Source of the DNA: Pyropia yezoensis
Taxonomy: Eukaryota > Rhodophyta > Bangiophyceae > Bangiales > Bangiaceae
Length of the DNA: 64,000 nt
Assembly (NCBI GenBank): GCA_009829735.1
Contig: CM020618.1
Coordinates: 37,920,894 to 37,984,893 of the forward strand
Direction of reading: 5' to 3'
The position numbers and the translations under genes are program-made. Below the pieces are notes generated by a model. The model was given only the letters and a program-made list of their open reading frames with translations, did not search any database and had not been told where the DNA came from. Position 1 is the first letter of the stretch. Each line of letters opens with the position of its first letter. Below are positions 53,383-63,601 of this stretch, piece after piece.

Positions 53383-54032
53383 TCACATGTGGGTCCGCCA
53401 CGCGGCAAAAGAATCCCCGTACAGTGAGTAAATTTTCGCTTTCACATTGGATATACCCCTACCCCCCCGCAACCCTTCCCACATCCCCGCCCGAGGATTG
53501 GCACGCGTTCGGGCGGGTGGGTGGTTGGGGGATGGGGGGGAGGGGGGCCGGGGGGCGGGCACCCCCGCGGAGGTTGTGACGTCGGGGCCCATGCGCAGTT
53601 GCTTCAGCTGCAGAGTAATTTGCTCCACTGTATCCAAGATCTTCACACGCCCCGCCCGCACACTGACGTCTGTGACGCCTTCTGCTCGCGGACCAAAAAG
53701 AGTCAAGGTGGCCTTCGCCACAGCAGTCACAATGGTATAAACCTTCTTGTCCCACTCCATAAGATGGTTGCCAGCTACTGCACGCAGCACTCGCCTCGAA
53801 TCGGGCGTCGCCAGTCCACTATCAAGCGCAGGCTGTCGCCGTGCACCTTAGACAGACGCATTGGAGACGCCGCCAGCCATGCCCCACCCCCACAGCATTT
53901 CCGGGCCGCCACGAAATCCCACAACGATGACTGGACGCGTCGACCGAAACTGCGCGGAGATGCAGGATCGTACCCCCTTCTGTGTTGGTAGAGAGACCTT
54001 ATCGCCGCAGCCTGCATACCAGGGGTTGTCAA
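53383..54032 (-). other. Fragmented coding-like region, unknown
   Basis: Frame 54032-53775 ends with SKVHGDSLRLIVDWRRP; the neighbouring frame 53790-53383 continues with RAVAGNHLMEWDKKVYTIVT, AVAKATLTLFGPRAEG, VSVRAGRVKILDTVEQITLQ and LKQLRMG, then turns proline-rich at AGVPAPRPPSP, where a GTGCCC donor-like site lies. The amphipathic stretch ending in LKQLRMG could be a short coiled coil. The family is unknown; it was probably one gene before decay. Confidence 0.32.
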
Positions 54033-54060
54033 GCATACAACTATTCGTCAAGCGTATTAA
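54020..54060. repeat. End sequence shared with the 44.3-kb MITE
   Basis: CAGGGGTTGTCAAGCATAC (54020-54038) matches the left end of the element at 44,286 at 16 of 19 positions and is followed by a second TCAAGCGTATT. No matching inverted end was found within the next kilobase, so this is either a lone end or an element whose other end has decayed. Confidence 0.5.
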
Positions 54061-54725
54061 CTAGTATTCGGTCGTTTTTGAGATCAGAGAACGCGTACGA
54101 GCGCGTCGTAGACTGCGAGCATGTGACATTCTTAAACTCGCCTGAAGGAGCGTACTTTCCTCACGTCTTTTTACTCCACTATAACAGGCATGCGTACTGT
54201 CCAATAAGCCGCAACAAGGGGCAACATGGTCAGAGCAAAGGCTCACTAAGACATCTCAATTGTCATGAATTCCCCGATTGATCTTCATGCTGCCGATATC
54301 CCTCCGAGAAACGATGGTAAATACGCGATGGCCCTTAGGTTTAGCCCGACAGCGTACATGGCAAACGTACGCACATTTCTCCTCGTGACTCTCGATCAGT
54401 TCGAAGAACGGTTCAACATTTCTTGTTGGTAAGCCAGAAATCGCACAACCATTCGACGAAGCGGCAACGCAGCGAAGTCGTTGGGGACGATTGGTGGCTG
54501 CCTGTGTTTGGGGCGGATGGGGGCGTCGGTATGTTAGACGGTTGGTTCGGGCTGTTAATATGGTGTCGAGATGTTTCATGAACTCGGCGTTGCGTGGCTC
54601 AATCTGGGCACTATATAACGTATGAAAAGTTATTGAAGGCACTATCACACGACCAATACATGAAAGAGGTAAAGCAGCCAAGCAGCACAAGAGGACCAAG
54701 ATAGAAGGGCCCCGAGGACCTTTGA

Positions 54726-55124
54726 TCAGCGAGACTGCGCATTGTGCGTGATGACGGCGTCCATGATCGACGCCATGTCCGCGTGCACGTGGCCGTCATG
54801 CTCGGCCTGCGTGGCCTGCATCATAATGATGTCGTCTGGCATCTTCTTGATCGTCGCCAATTCCACCGGCCTCCGGCCACAATGGCCGGTCTGCATGGCC
54901 TGGACCTCCCGGATTGTTGCTTTCAACTCGTGGATGTCCCCCTACATCACCTAGACAATCCCTCTCATCTCGTGTACGTCCCTCTGCATCACCTTGAGGA
55001 TCTCTCTTGTCTCGCGCATGTCCCCCTGTATCACCTATTCACTGTCCTCGACGACGTTCTAGTTGTCCTATTTGAGGACGTTTGTCGGGACGATGAAGAG
55101 CTCGCGCAGCCCGTCCAATGTTAG
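54726..55124 (-). pseudogene. Coiled-coil protein fossil with heptad-type repeats
   Basis: On the minus strand a string of near-repeats reads MRETREILKVMQRDVHEMRG, then GDIHELKATIREVQAMQTGH, with 7/21-residue periodicity (VMQRDVHEMRG against VMxGDIHELKA). The frame ends in MDAVITHNAQSR at 54726. TAG stops in the upstream repeats (about 54,950-55,070) stand where Gln or Val would be expected, so the gene is inactive. The predicted product is a long coiled coil; no family assignment is possible from such repeats. Confidence 0.5.
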
Positions 55125-56559
55125 GAGCTGATGGCTGAAGCCTAGTCCCGCAGAACTAATTACGAACGCGGCCGAGTGGACATCCAGGGTTACACCCTCG
55201 TTCTGCTTCTTGTGAAGGGGTCAAGGGCCATTAAACGCTCACCGCAGATAAGAGGGTTGGGTTTCTGGTCGTGAATGGGCTCTTCGCTGGGGATGAAGCC
55301 GTCCGAGGCGGGTGAGGTGTCCGCAGTGGGCGACAAGGACGGGCGGTCTGGAAGGCAGCGACCTTGGCAGCTAGGAATGGAAGAAGGAGAGACCCCCGGG
55401 TCCGGGATGGCATGGGAGCCGCGGCCATCTTCATTGGTCGTAGGAGGGGATCGTGGGAAGATGTGGGCAGGCCACCCACCCGTGCGTCCAGGCATCTTCT
55501 TAAACTGTTGAGAAGTTTTCAAGACACACCGTATCCTCTGTTCACAATTTAATCAATCGAGCTGTAGCGTACCTTCTGAGCGATGCAACCGTACAACAGC
55601 TACACGTGGAGCAGGTTACCATCAGGCGTGGTCACGAGTGTAGCGCGCGGGGATATCTGGATGAACACACGCGATATAGTTATAATCCTTCAAATAAGGA
55701 GTATTCATCCCTTAATCTCCGATAATGCGGCGGAGTTCATGCAGTTCCCCGAATTTTGTCTCATGGAGACAAGAGCAACAGCGTGACAACAAGGCCAAGA
55801 GCGAAACCGCGCACGCCCAATTAAGAGGCACCCAGAGCGTGTGGCAGAACTGGCCCCACGCAGGGGGGCGTAGCGCGCCATACTGGGGCGTAGGACAACT
55901 GGTTTGACCCGTTCCTCCCGTTGCATTTCAACCCGAATTTCCCTAAGTCAGGGATACCTTGCTTGATAGTAAATCCAACATGGATTTGAGGGTCACTTTG
56001 TTTGTGGGCGGCTGTGGACCAAAGCCCAACAAAGATTGAAACTGCATCAAGAATCAAGAGTGAAGGTCACCTCCCGAAGGGAGATGCAACTCGAGCGTCG
56101 CCTATCCCGCACGATCGTGCCCCCGCGTCGACTAAAAATGTGCGATCAAGTGCAAAACGTTGCCCTCAATTTCTCGGCCGTCTGCGATCGTATGTGTCAA
56201 ATGTGGCTAAAACGGTCCAATTCTCGCCACGATCGTCGCAACGGGTGCCATCTGGTGCGGATCGCCGACGGCCCCAGCCGCTTGAGCGGCGGTCAACGCG
56301 GGAGACGAGCGCATCACCAGGATGTCAGCAGTCCTCCACACACCGCCCTGCCCCGTCGCAGACCCTCTCTGGTAGGGGCGGGGATTGTAACCGGCCGAGG
56401 GTGCCGGCCCTGGGGCAGGCGTGTCGACCGCGTTCCCGCACCACAGCGGAATATTGCTCTCTGGCGGGACTCCCGCGCCTCTCCCACCTTGCGGTCAGCC
56501 CCAGTACCATGGCTCCAACGAGGTGCTGCCAGCCCGATGTTGCGCACGTGGCGCCGCCC
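55125..56559. other. Unassigned stretch
   Basis: Moderate GC, with short frames at 55190-55522 minus and 55275-55511 plus. From about 56,000 the sequence returns to high GC with long composition-driven frames (56002-56805 plus). Nothing recognisable. Confidence 0.35.
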
Positions 56560-57498
56560 CTCTGTCGTCCTGCCGCCGATGAGGCCCCCTATTGGTTGGC
56601 GCAGGCAGTGGCACGCCAGCCGGGATCCATCCGCGCCACACACCCCCGCACACGTGTCTGCCAATGCGCCACCGTGCGCGCGGGTCGCGCCATCGGACGC
56701 CCTTACCGCAACCAAACTACCTCCACGGCGCTGCCCGCCCACGCCAAACATAGCTTGGCCGCCCAATCGTTGGGCGCCAACACGCCCGGCAAAGATCTGA
56801 CGTGACACGCCCCTCCCCCGCTCGGCCTCTCAGCCGCAATTAGCCGGGCGGGGCGCCCCGTCGGACGCTCAAGACCTAAACTAGTTGCCTTCTGGCCTGC
56901 ACCTTCCCCCGACCCCGCCAATCCGCCACCCAATCGGAAGGCGCGGACGGGCTAGACAGGACCCAGACACGATACACACCTCCCCCGCCCCCGCGGCGGG
57001 GGTCGGCGCCGCCGCCACCCCGCCGCCACGAACCACGGGAGCCACCTGTCGCACTCTCCGACCCCAGTCAAGTTGCCTGCTGGGCGCTTTGCATCCACCC
57101 CAAACCTCGCCCAGCCGCCCAATCGTTGGGTGCCGACAAGCCCGCCAAAAGTCTGACGCGACGTGCCCATCCCCGACTCGGCCTTCCAGGCGCCACCAGC
57201 CGGGCAAGGCGCCCCGTCGGACGCCAAGACCCCAATCTAGTTGCCCCCTGGGCCGCCCTGTTCCCCCACTGCGCCAATCCGCCACCCAATCGGAAGGGGC
57301 GGACGGGGTAGGCAGGACCCAGGCACGCCGCACCCTCCTCCGCCCAAGCGGCCGCCGTCGGCGCCGCCGCCTCCCCGCCGCAACGAACCACTGGAGCTAC
57401 CCGTCGCACGCCCGGACCCCAACCAAATTGCCTGCTGGGCGCTTCCCACCAACCCCAACCCGCGCCGAGCCGCCCCATCGTTGGGCGTTGACAGGTCC
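56560..57498. repeat. 356-bp tandem repeat array
   Basis: Three anchors recur at a fixed distance. CCAATCGTTGGG(C/T)G occurs at about 56,763, 57,119 and (as CCATCGTTGGGCG) 57,475. CCCCGTCGGACGC occurs at 56,856 and 57,212. CGCCACCCAATCGGAAGG occurs at about 56,925 and 57,281. Each step is 356 bases. Over two units are present, and a further copy resumes at 58,152 after an insertion. Both strands are open through the units (for example 56881-57333 minus) with Gly/Arg/Trp- or Pro-rich composition, so a repeated coding unit cannot be excluded, but no domain is seen. Confidence 0.9.
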
Positions 57499-58151
57499 TG
57501 TAGCGTTATCGCCGTCCTGCGGCCCCCGTCCGCCCCGCGTCGCCACCGCCCGGGGACAGAGGGCTATCAGAAGAAACGGGCCAGGGAGTCCCACACACGC
57601 TTGCCCACCTCAACGGCCAGAGGTAAGGGAAAAAGGCAAAAGCCCAAGGGGAAGGAGGACCCAAAGCAACGTTGTTTTACAAGAAGGATCTCGCGTGGCC
57701 CGCGGGCCAAGCCCCTAAGAGCTCTCCACGCCACTTCCCGAGGGGCCACCAGGGCGCCCCCTCTCAGGGGCGCCCCCAGCGGGCCAAGTGCCAGCGTGCA
57801 CCTGCCCCGCCGGGGCACCCCACACCACGCTAAAATCCCTCCACTCAGAATGCAAGCGAAAAACCCTCACACAGATGCAATCCGCCCAAAAACCCAATGG
57901 GAAAAAAGAGGACGGAAAGCACGAAATCAAGCAAGGAAAAATCGACAAAAAATCCCATACAGAGAAACCGCAAGTGGCAGGCCAGCAAGTCCAACCAGGG
58001 GGAGGCGGCGCCACAACCGCCACCCGGAACGAGTCCGCCACCAGGCCCCACGCCCCATCCAGGCACGCGGCCACCGAGGGCCGCCAGGTAATGCGTGACC
58101 GCCGCAACGTAGGCCACGTCGGGGTCGCCAACGAGGGCCGCAAACGCTACA
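57499..58151. mobile_element. 653-bp TG...CA element with 5-bp target duplication
   Basis: The element begins TGTAGCGTTATCGCC and ends GCAAACGCTACA, so its ends are short inverted repeats (TGTAGCGTT / AACGCTACA). GGTCC directly precedes it (57494-57498) and directly follows it (58152-58156). Outside, the two flanks together restore one unit of the 356-bp repeat, which proves an insertion. TG...CA ends plus a 5-bp duplication fit a solo LTR of a retrovirus-like element; a small Ginger-like or other cut-and-paste element with TGT...ACA ends is the alternative. Inside is an A-rich segment (57,830-57,970) and no convincing gene. It looks whole at its ends and is younger than the array. Confidence 0.72.
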
Positions 58152-58500
58152 GGTCCGGCGGAGAACTGACGCGACACGCCCTTCCCCCCCCCTGCCCTCC
58201 AGTATTTACCAAACGGGCGGGGCGCCCCGTCCGACGCCCCTACGCCAATCTGGTTGCCTGCTGGGCTTCCCCTTTCCCCCCGCCCCACTAATCCGCCACC
58301 CAGTCGGAAGGAGCGGACGGGCTGTGCAGGACCCGGACACACCACACCTCCCCCCGCGAACGCGGCCGCGGTCGGCGGCGCCGCCCTGCCGCCGCCAGCA
58401 CCCACGGGTCGCCACGTTGGACGGCCCGTGCGCAAGCCAGTTGGCTGTTGGGCGCCCCCTGCGCGCCACCGAACCCCGTCCGAATCCGCAATTGGGGGGG
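58152..58500. repeat. Further 356-bp repeat copy beyond the insertion
   Basis: Starts with GGTCCGGCGGAGAACTGACG, continues with CCCCGTCCGACGCC (58,225) and ATCCGCCACCCAGTCGGAAG (58,291), the same order as the array at 56,560-57,498. It is more diverged than the first units. Confidence 0.82.
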
Positions 58501-58818
58501 GATGCGCGCCAGAGGCGCCCACCGCCCCCCTGGGCGCCGTGCCCCCCCCTCCTCCCACCCCGACGTGCGGCGTGCGCGTAGGGTGCGCTTGGGGCGGGGG
58601 GCACGCTGGTGCGCGGGGCAGGGCGGGGCGGGAGCGGATCGGACCCGCTTGGAAGGGGGCGGGGCCTGCCCTCACACGGTGTGAACGGCACCGCCCCGCC
58701 CACGCCCTGCCCCCGCGTCCACCGCCGACGGTGTCCACCGCCCAACCCGCCCAGCTATCCCTCCCCCAACCGCCCCCGCGCTCCCGGCGCCCCGATCCCC
58801 GCCGTCCCCGCTCACAAT

Positions 58819-59182
58819 ATGTTCCCGCCCACCATGCAAGGCTACGGCAGCGGCCCCAACGATGGTCACCGCGGCTACGGCGGTCCTGATGCCCCGTGGC
58901 CGCTGGTGCCCTTCCAGCACGCTCCCTGGTCGCAGCAGCAGCAGCAGCCGTCATCCGAGTGGGTGCTTTTGTCGCCGGTGGGCCCGCCGCCCTACCTCTG
59001 CCACCGGTCGTGTTTCTGCACGTGGGCGGCCCCACCCCCGCCTGGCTGGACCTACACGCCCCCCCGGAATACTTGTGGGGGGCGTGGTGACCTGCTGGGA
59101 TGCCTGCAGGCCGTCCGAGCAGCACCCTGGCCGAGACGACTGTCGCCGCGACCCGCCCCGCCCTCCCCGCCACCATCCCGAC
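58819..59182 (+). CDS. Possible N-terminal exon of a NAM/SANT-like gene
   Basis: From the ATG at 58819 the frame reads MFPPTMQGYGSGPNDGHRGY, GGPDAPWPLVPF and HAPWSQQQQQPSSEWVLL. This Gly/Gln/Pro-rich leader lies on the same strand as the SANT-like domain at 61.3 kb. A retroelement-like segment (59,183-60,629) lies between them. A proline-rich stretch on the near side of the domain (60,990-61,310) could be the continuation. The link is an inference from position and composition. Confidence 0.35.
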
Positions 59183-60629
59183 TGTAGCAGTACTCCCAAG
59201 CACCAACCCCGAGTTAGGGAAGGAAGAGGGAGAACTGCCGATATCCCAACTTGGGACACCGGAAGCAAGCACCTCCAAACAACCGGACAACGCTTCTTGC
59301 GTGTGGTGAGCGGGTTCACTCACCAAGGCACGAACAAGATGTGTCGGAGCCAGACGGTGTTTTCTTGCGCCGGCCCAGGGTACGGGCCTGGCTATTTGAG
59401 TAGGTCAACGACTTGTTGACCAACCCATATGTCTCACAGTCGAAGACATCCTTGAACAATGGATTATTCACCACGATCTTTCCTGGGACGACTCTAGTCC
59501 CAAGACGGTCCGTGTGAGTCACACGACCATGTCGAGTAAGATCTTCTTCACCCGACTTGCCACTTGCAGAGGACTCAGACTCCGAGTCCACCTCACGACG
59601 GAGAGTACGTCGAATCTCCCGTCGCTTCTGACGCCTCGAGGCCTGCTCAGGCGGAGGGGTGCTCCCCTTCAACGCCTTCCCCACCTCCTCTCGCACGACT
59701 TGTGCGATGGCAGTCATCACCGAGTTATCCACGATACCGGATGATCCAGGTGGAGCTTGACTCGAGCTCCCACCCGGTCCTTCCGGCACCAGTCGTGGCG
59801 CGGACCCACCAACCCGGGGTACAGAACTCCCTGTCCCGTCACCTCTGCCGGTCGGCGGTCCCATGCCGAAGTGAGTGTCGTCACTCCCCGAAGAGGTTGC
59901 CGGAGCCTGACGCTGGCTCGGCGCTCCCACCGGAGAAGGGCGAACTCCGCCCGTCTCTTCCGGTGACGGCCTGGGAAGGAACCTGGCCGATCGCCGTCGG
60001 GGTCCAACCTCTGGACCCACCACATCCGCACTGCCCGGCCTGGGTGGTACTCCGCCCGTCGGGGGAGGACTACGCTCCCCCTCCCCAGGTACACTCGGCG
60101 CAATGGGGGGGTCTCCCTCACCAGCCATCTCCACAAGAGTCACGTGGAGTCAACCAAAACGACCAAACGGTGTCCAGAGTCGGGGATCGTCAGCTAGGGA
60201 GTTCCTAGAGCACGTTCCACCCCTCCACCTACCACAAGGAAGGCGGTGAGGTTTCCCGAAACTCCGGGTCTCCCACCAAGGCTCACGGTGGCCAACCTCG
60301 TCACCCAGCGAACGCTCGGAACGTAGGCGAGTCGATCGTGTCACCGGAAGTCTCGGTGCCGAAGGGGGAGAGGGGCCAACTTGGTCCCGTCTCCGGTCAA
60401 GGGAGGTACCAAAGTCGATATCCTCTCCCCCGCTGATCCACCAACTGTAGCAGTACTCCCAAGCACCAACCCCGAGTCAGGGAAGGAAGAGGAGTATTGC
60501 CGATATCCCAACTTGGGACACCGGAAGCAAGCACCTCCACACAGCCGAACACGGAACTTGCGTGTGGTGAGCGGGTCCACTCACCAAGGCACGAACAAGA
60601 TGTGTCGGAGCCAGACGGTGTTTTCTTGC
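59183..60629 (-). mobile_element. LTR-retrotransposon-like fossil (gag part) bounded by 185-bp direct repeats
   Basis: A minus-strand frame of 275 codons (60143-59316) is gag-like: a Pro/Gly-rich start, a helical segment (NSVMTAIAQVVREEVGKAL), a basic stretch (RRQKRREIRRTLRREV), an acidic-Ser patch, and VVNNPLFKDVFDCETYGLVN before its end. Two direct repeats of about 185 bases bound the region, 59183-59368 and 60446-60629, about 90 percent alike and sharing TGTAGCAGTACTCCCAAGCA. They are candidates for the terminal repeats of a shortened, non-autonomous element, or a duplicated gag segment. No protease, reverse transcriptase or integrase is seen in this orientation, so the copy is incomplete. 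It is oriented opposite to the chromovirus pol on its right. Confidence 0.6.
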
Positions 60630-61344
60630 TTGGCCAGCCAAGGTGGGCCCTCCCCGCCTTGCTGTCCCTCCTTATCAACCCTCCTCACACGCTCACGCAA
60701 CCCCTCAAAACACTCAGAAAATGAACCCTCAAACAAACCAATCATATCACTCCACATGCAAAGAACTCAAAGCGTAGAAATCCGTCTGGCTCCCGTGCAA
60801 AAATCCCAAGAAACAAATACCAGCAGCATTACCCTGCTCTAGTATGTCGGAAGTCCTAGTCGAATTTCCGTCCAGAAGTCAGAAGTTTCACCATCGTGGG
60901 TCGGGTGAATTTCGACTTCCGGTCAGGTCCACTTGACCCGAATCTTCAAAGTATTGGTACCGAATTCCGGCCCAATCTCCCACACCGACGAGCAACCTCG
61001 CCCCCGCAGCCCCGGCATCCATCCTCGCCGACGTGACGACTGCCCACCGCCCCGCGGTAGCCCTGGGCGGTACGACGACCGCCCTTTCCGCTGGGTGGCG
61101 GCGCCGCCCCCCGGCCCGCCTGACGACGAGGAGCCGCCGCTGCGCTACGAACAGAAGTCGACGCTTTCGCCGCTCCCGCCGCCACCCCGGCAGCCGCCCC
61201 CGCCGCCGCCCCCGCCACCGCCCTACCGCGGCGAGCTTGCCGGCAGGGAGGCGCGCTCTCCTCGACACCCCCCGCCCCGCCACGCCTCCCGCGTCAACCA
61301 AGACGGACTGGGCCCCCCCCGACGCTGAAAGACCTGCCGCCACG
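60630..61344 (+). other. Proline-rich stretch upstream of the SANT-like domain
   Basis: From about 60,933 a plus frame reads FRWVAAPPPGPPDDEEPPLR and YEQKSTLSPLPPPPRQ with a long Pro run and ends at 61328 next to a C run. A second frame from 61033 leads without a break into the SANT-like domain. One of the two is probably the linker of that gene; a homopolymer miscount near 61,315 would explain the change. Confidence 0.4.
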
Positions 61345-62048
61345 ATGGGCTCGGGGCTGGGCTGGTCCGGGGTCGACCTGACGTGTCTGCGCCAGGCCTG
61401 GCTGGACAAGACGCACGACAGCGTGGTGGGGACGGCCCAGAAGGGGAGCGAGTTTTATGGCGGTGTGCGCAAGCAGTACCTGGACCTGATGCGCGCCCGT
61501 GGAGAGCTTCCGATGACCAGTGACCGCACGGTGGGGGCGGTGACCAAGACTTGGGACAAAGTTAAGGAGGGGGCACACGCATTCGGGTCGTCTTTTTTGG
61601 CCGTGCAGCGCCTGCCGCATACAGGATATCCGTCGGAGGAGGCGGTTGTGCAGGGTGCGCTGGCCCACGGCAAGGGCGCGGACAACTACGAGGCCATTCG
61701 CTCGCACCAAGCGCGCGTGGACGGGACTGAGCCGGACACTGGGGTGAAGCGGAAGTACTATCCTCTCGAGAAGTACGTGCCATGCTGGAAGGTTTTGCGA
61801 AACTCTAACAAGTGGAGCGGGGCGGCCGGCGCGGCTGTCGCGTGGATCGGCACCCGCAGCACCACCGACGGGAGCGGGATAGCGATGTCGACGTGGACAC
61901 GGACGACCCAACTGGTGGCCTTCGCAAGACTGGCAAAGTGGGGGGCGCAGCATGCAAGTTTGACCCGCGCACCCCAGGCAACAAGGCGGCAAAGCGTGGA
62001 CGCACGGAGTACCTGGCGTCGGCGCGCGAGGTCCCATCGTGGGGATAG
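61345..62048 (+). pseudogene. NAM/SANT-like DNA-binding protein, frame disturbed
   Basis: Starts MGSGLGWSGVDLTCLRQAWL and continues KTHDSVVGTAQKGSEFYGGV, RKQYLDLM, TVGAVTKTWDKVKEGAHAFG, and YPLEKYVPCWKVLRNSNKW. That is the trihelix/SANT-like domain found in NAM-associated proteins and in the accessory proteins of PIF/Harbinger elements. After NKW (about 61,815) the expected continuation is in another frame (61812-62048): DSDVDVDTDDPTGGLRKTGK, then RTPGNKAAKRGRTEYL, matching the RPxGxKAAK motif of the family. So there is a one-step frame change at about 61,810-61,815, near which G and C runs occur. It ends at 62048, abutting the chromovirus fragment. It may be a host-derived gene or an accessory protein of a DNA transposon. 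Confidence 0.7.
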
Positions 62049-63601
62049 TCACGCGCTCGGGTCAGGCGTTGGACCCCGAGGCACAAGGGAACAAGAAGAA
62101 ATTGCCCCTGTCCCTAGACGAGGTGGTGAAGGCCCAGGCCGAGGACCCTTTCTGCAAGTTGCAGAGGGATACGCTGGATACGGTGGCGGGGACGCGGTTC
62201 TTTATCGGAGACGATGGCCTCCTCTTGAGGAGGGGGGTACTCCAGGGGACCGAACAACTGGTCGTCCCCGCATCCCTCAAGGACAGTATTCTTGAGAGGC
62301 AGCATAATGCTCCCACAGGTGGACACCTGGGGTCTAGTAAACTGTACCAGACCCTGAGGACCAGGTACTACTGGCCGTCCATGGTGGTGGACATCTACAG
62401 TTGGGTGGCTGCCTGCACAAGTTGTGCGCAGAATCGACTGATGGAACGGTGGCCTACTACGGCTATGTCACTGTTCCCGGCCAAGGAGCCCTTTGCCGCG
62501 TTGGCGATGGACATCGTTGGGCCACTGCCAGTGACCGAGGAGGGCAACCAGTACCTCCTGGTCATCTGTGATCGCTTCACGAAACGTACGCGAGCGATCC
62601 CTCTGGCGGAGATCACGGCCATGTCCGTCGTGTCAGCCTTCCTAGATCACTGGGTTGCCGCGTATGGCATCCCGGACAGTACCCTATCGGACAATGGACC
62701 GCAATTTGCGTCCGTACTGTTTCAGGGAGTGCTGGATATGTTGGGGGTTAAGGCAAACTATGCCACCCCTTACCACCCAGAAACTAATGGGAAGGTGGAG
62801 TGCTTCAACAAAACTATTGTTCGGCAGCTGCGCCTCTATGTGAGTGAGCACGTGAAAACGTGGGACCAATACATTTCTATTCTTACGACTGCCTACAATT
62901 CGCAGGTTCACTCATCTACCGGGGAAGTACCCCTCGCATTTGTGACCCCCCGTCGCGTGCGGTCTATCGCCGTGCGGCGGCCGCTCCCAACTAGGGAGGA
63001 TGTTGGCAGTACGCCTACTCCTACTGAGAGTAAGGCGGCGTTCACTGCTAGGCTTGAAGAACTCATCCCTAAAGTCAGGGCTGAGATGGACAAAGCGCAA
63101 AAGCGCTACAAGCGTACTTTTGACAAAAAGGTGCGCAATGCTAAGCATGTCCCCGAACAGGGTGACTGGGTACTGGTTCACTCATACACCCCAACTGGGG
63201 GTAAGTTGGTATTCCAGATGAAGGGGCCGTACCAGGTCCTTCGTGCTGATGGGCGGCGGTTCACAATCGAAAGTGACGATGGGGTCCGCACAGTAAATGG
63301 ACAGGACGTGGTCAAAGTTGCACCACCGCCTGCAGGCGACCCAGCTTGGGCGCGTGCGCTGGAAGCGTGGCGCCTGCCCTCGCTGCCTGCGGCCAAACAT
63401 GGCCCGCAGGAGTACGTGTTCGATAAGTTCATCGACCACGGATGGGATGAGGACACTAACCGCCTCATGTTGAGGGTGCGTTGGTTCGGCTATAAGGCCA
63501 AGGATGATACGTGGGAATATGTTGAGGATCTTCCCGCTGAGACGGTCCGGGAATACTGTGCCCGGAATGATATAGACCCTAACAGCCCCCCCTCAACGTG
63601 A
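62039..63601 (+). mobile_element. Ty3/Gypsy chromovirus, 3' part of pol (integrase and chromodomain)
   Basis: A 520-codon open frame. Order: a short spacer (LDEVVKAQAEDPFCKLQ), the H2C2 zinc-binding region (HNAPTGGHLGSSKLYQTLR, CTSCAQNR), the integrase core with its three acidic residues in MDIVGPLPV, LSDNGPQFA and NGKVECFNKT, the GPY/F-like region (FQMKGPYQVLRADG), and a C-terminal chromodomain (YVFDKFIDHGWDED, LRVRWFGYKAKDDTWEYVED). Chromodomains in this group direct integration to heterochromatin. The integrase to chromodomain part looks whole; gag, protease, reverse transcriptase and RNase H are absent upstream, where the NAM/SANT-like gene ends, so the copy is 5'-truncated. The long undisturbed frame suggests a fairly young copy. 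Confidence 0.96.

Noticed and set aside
59183-60629. The 185-bp direct repeats as certain LTRs
   Set aside because: The left copy overlaps the end of the gag-like frame and the repeats lack clear TG...CA ends and a target duplication, so they are kept only as candidates.
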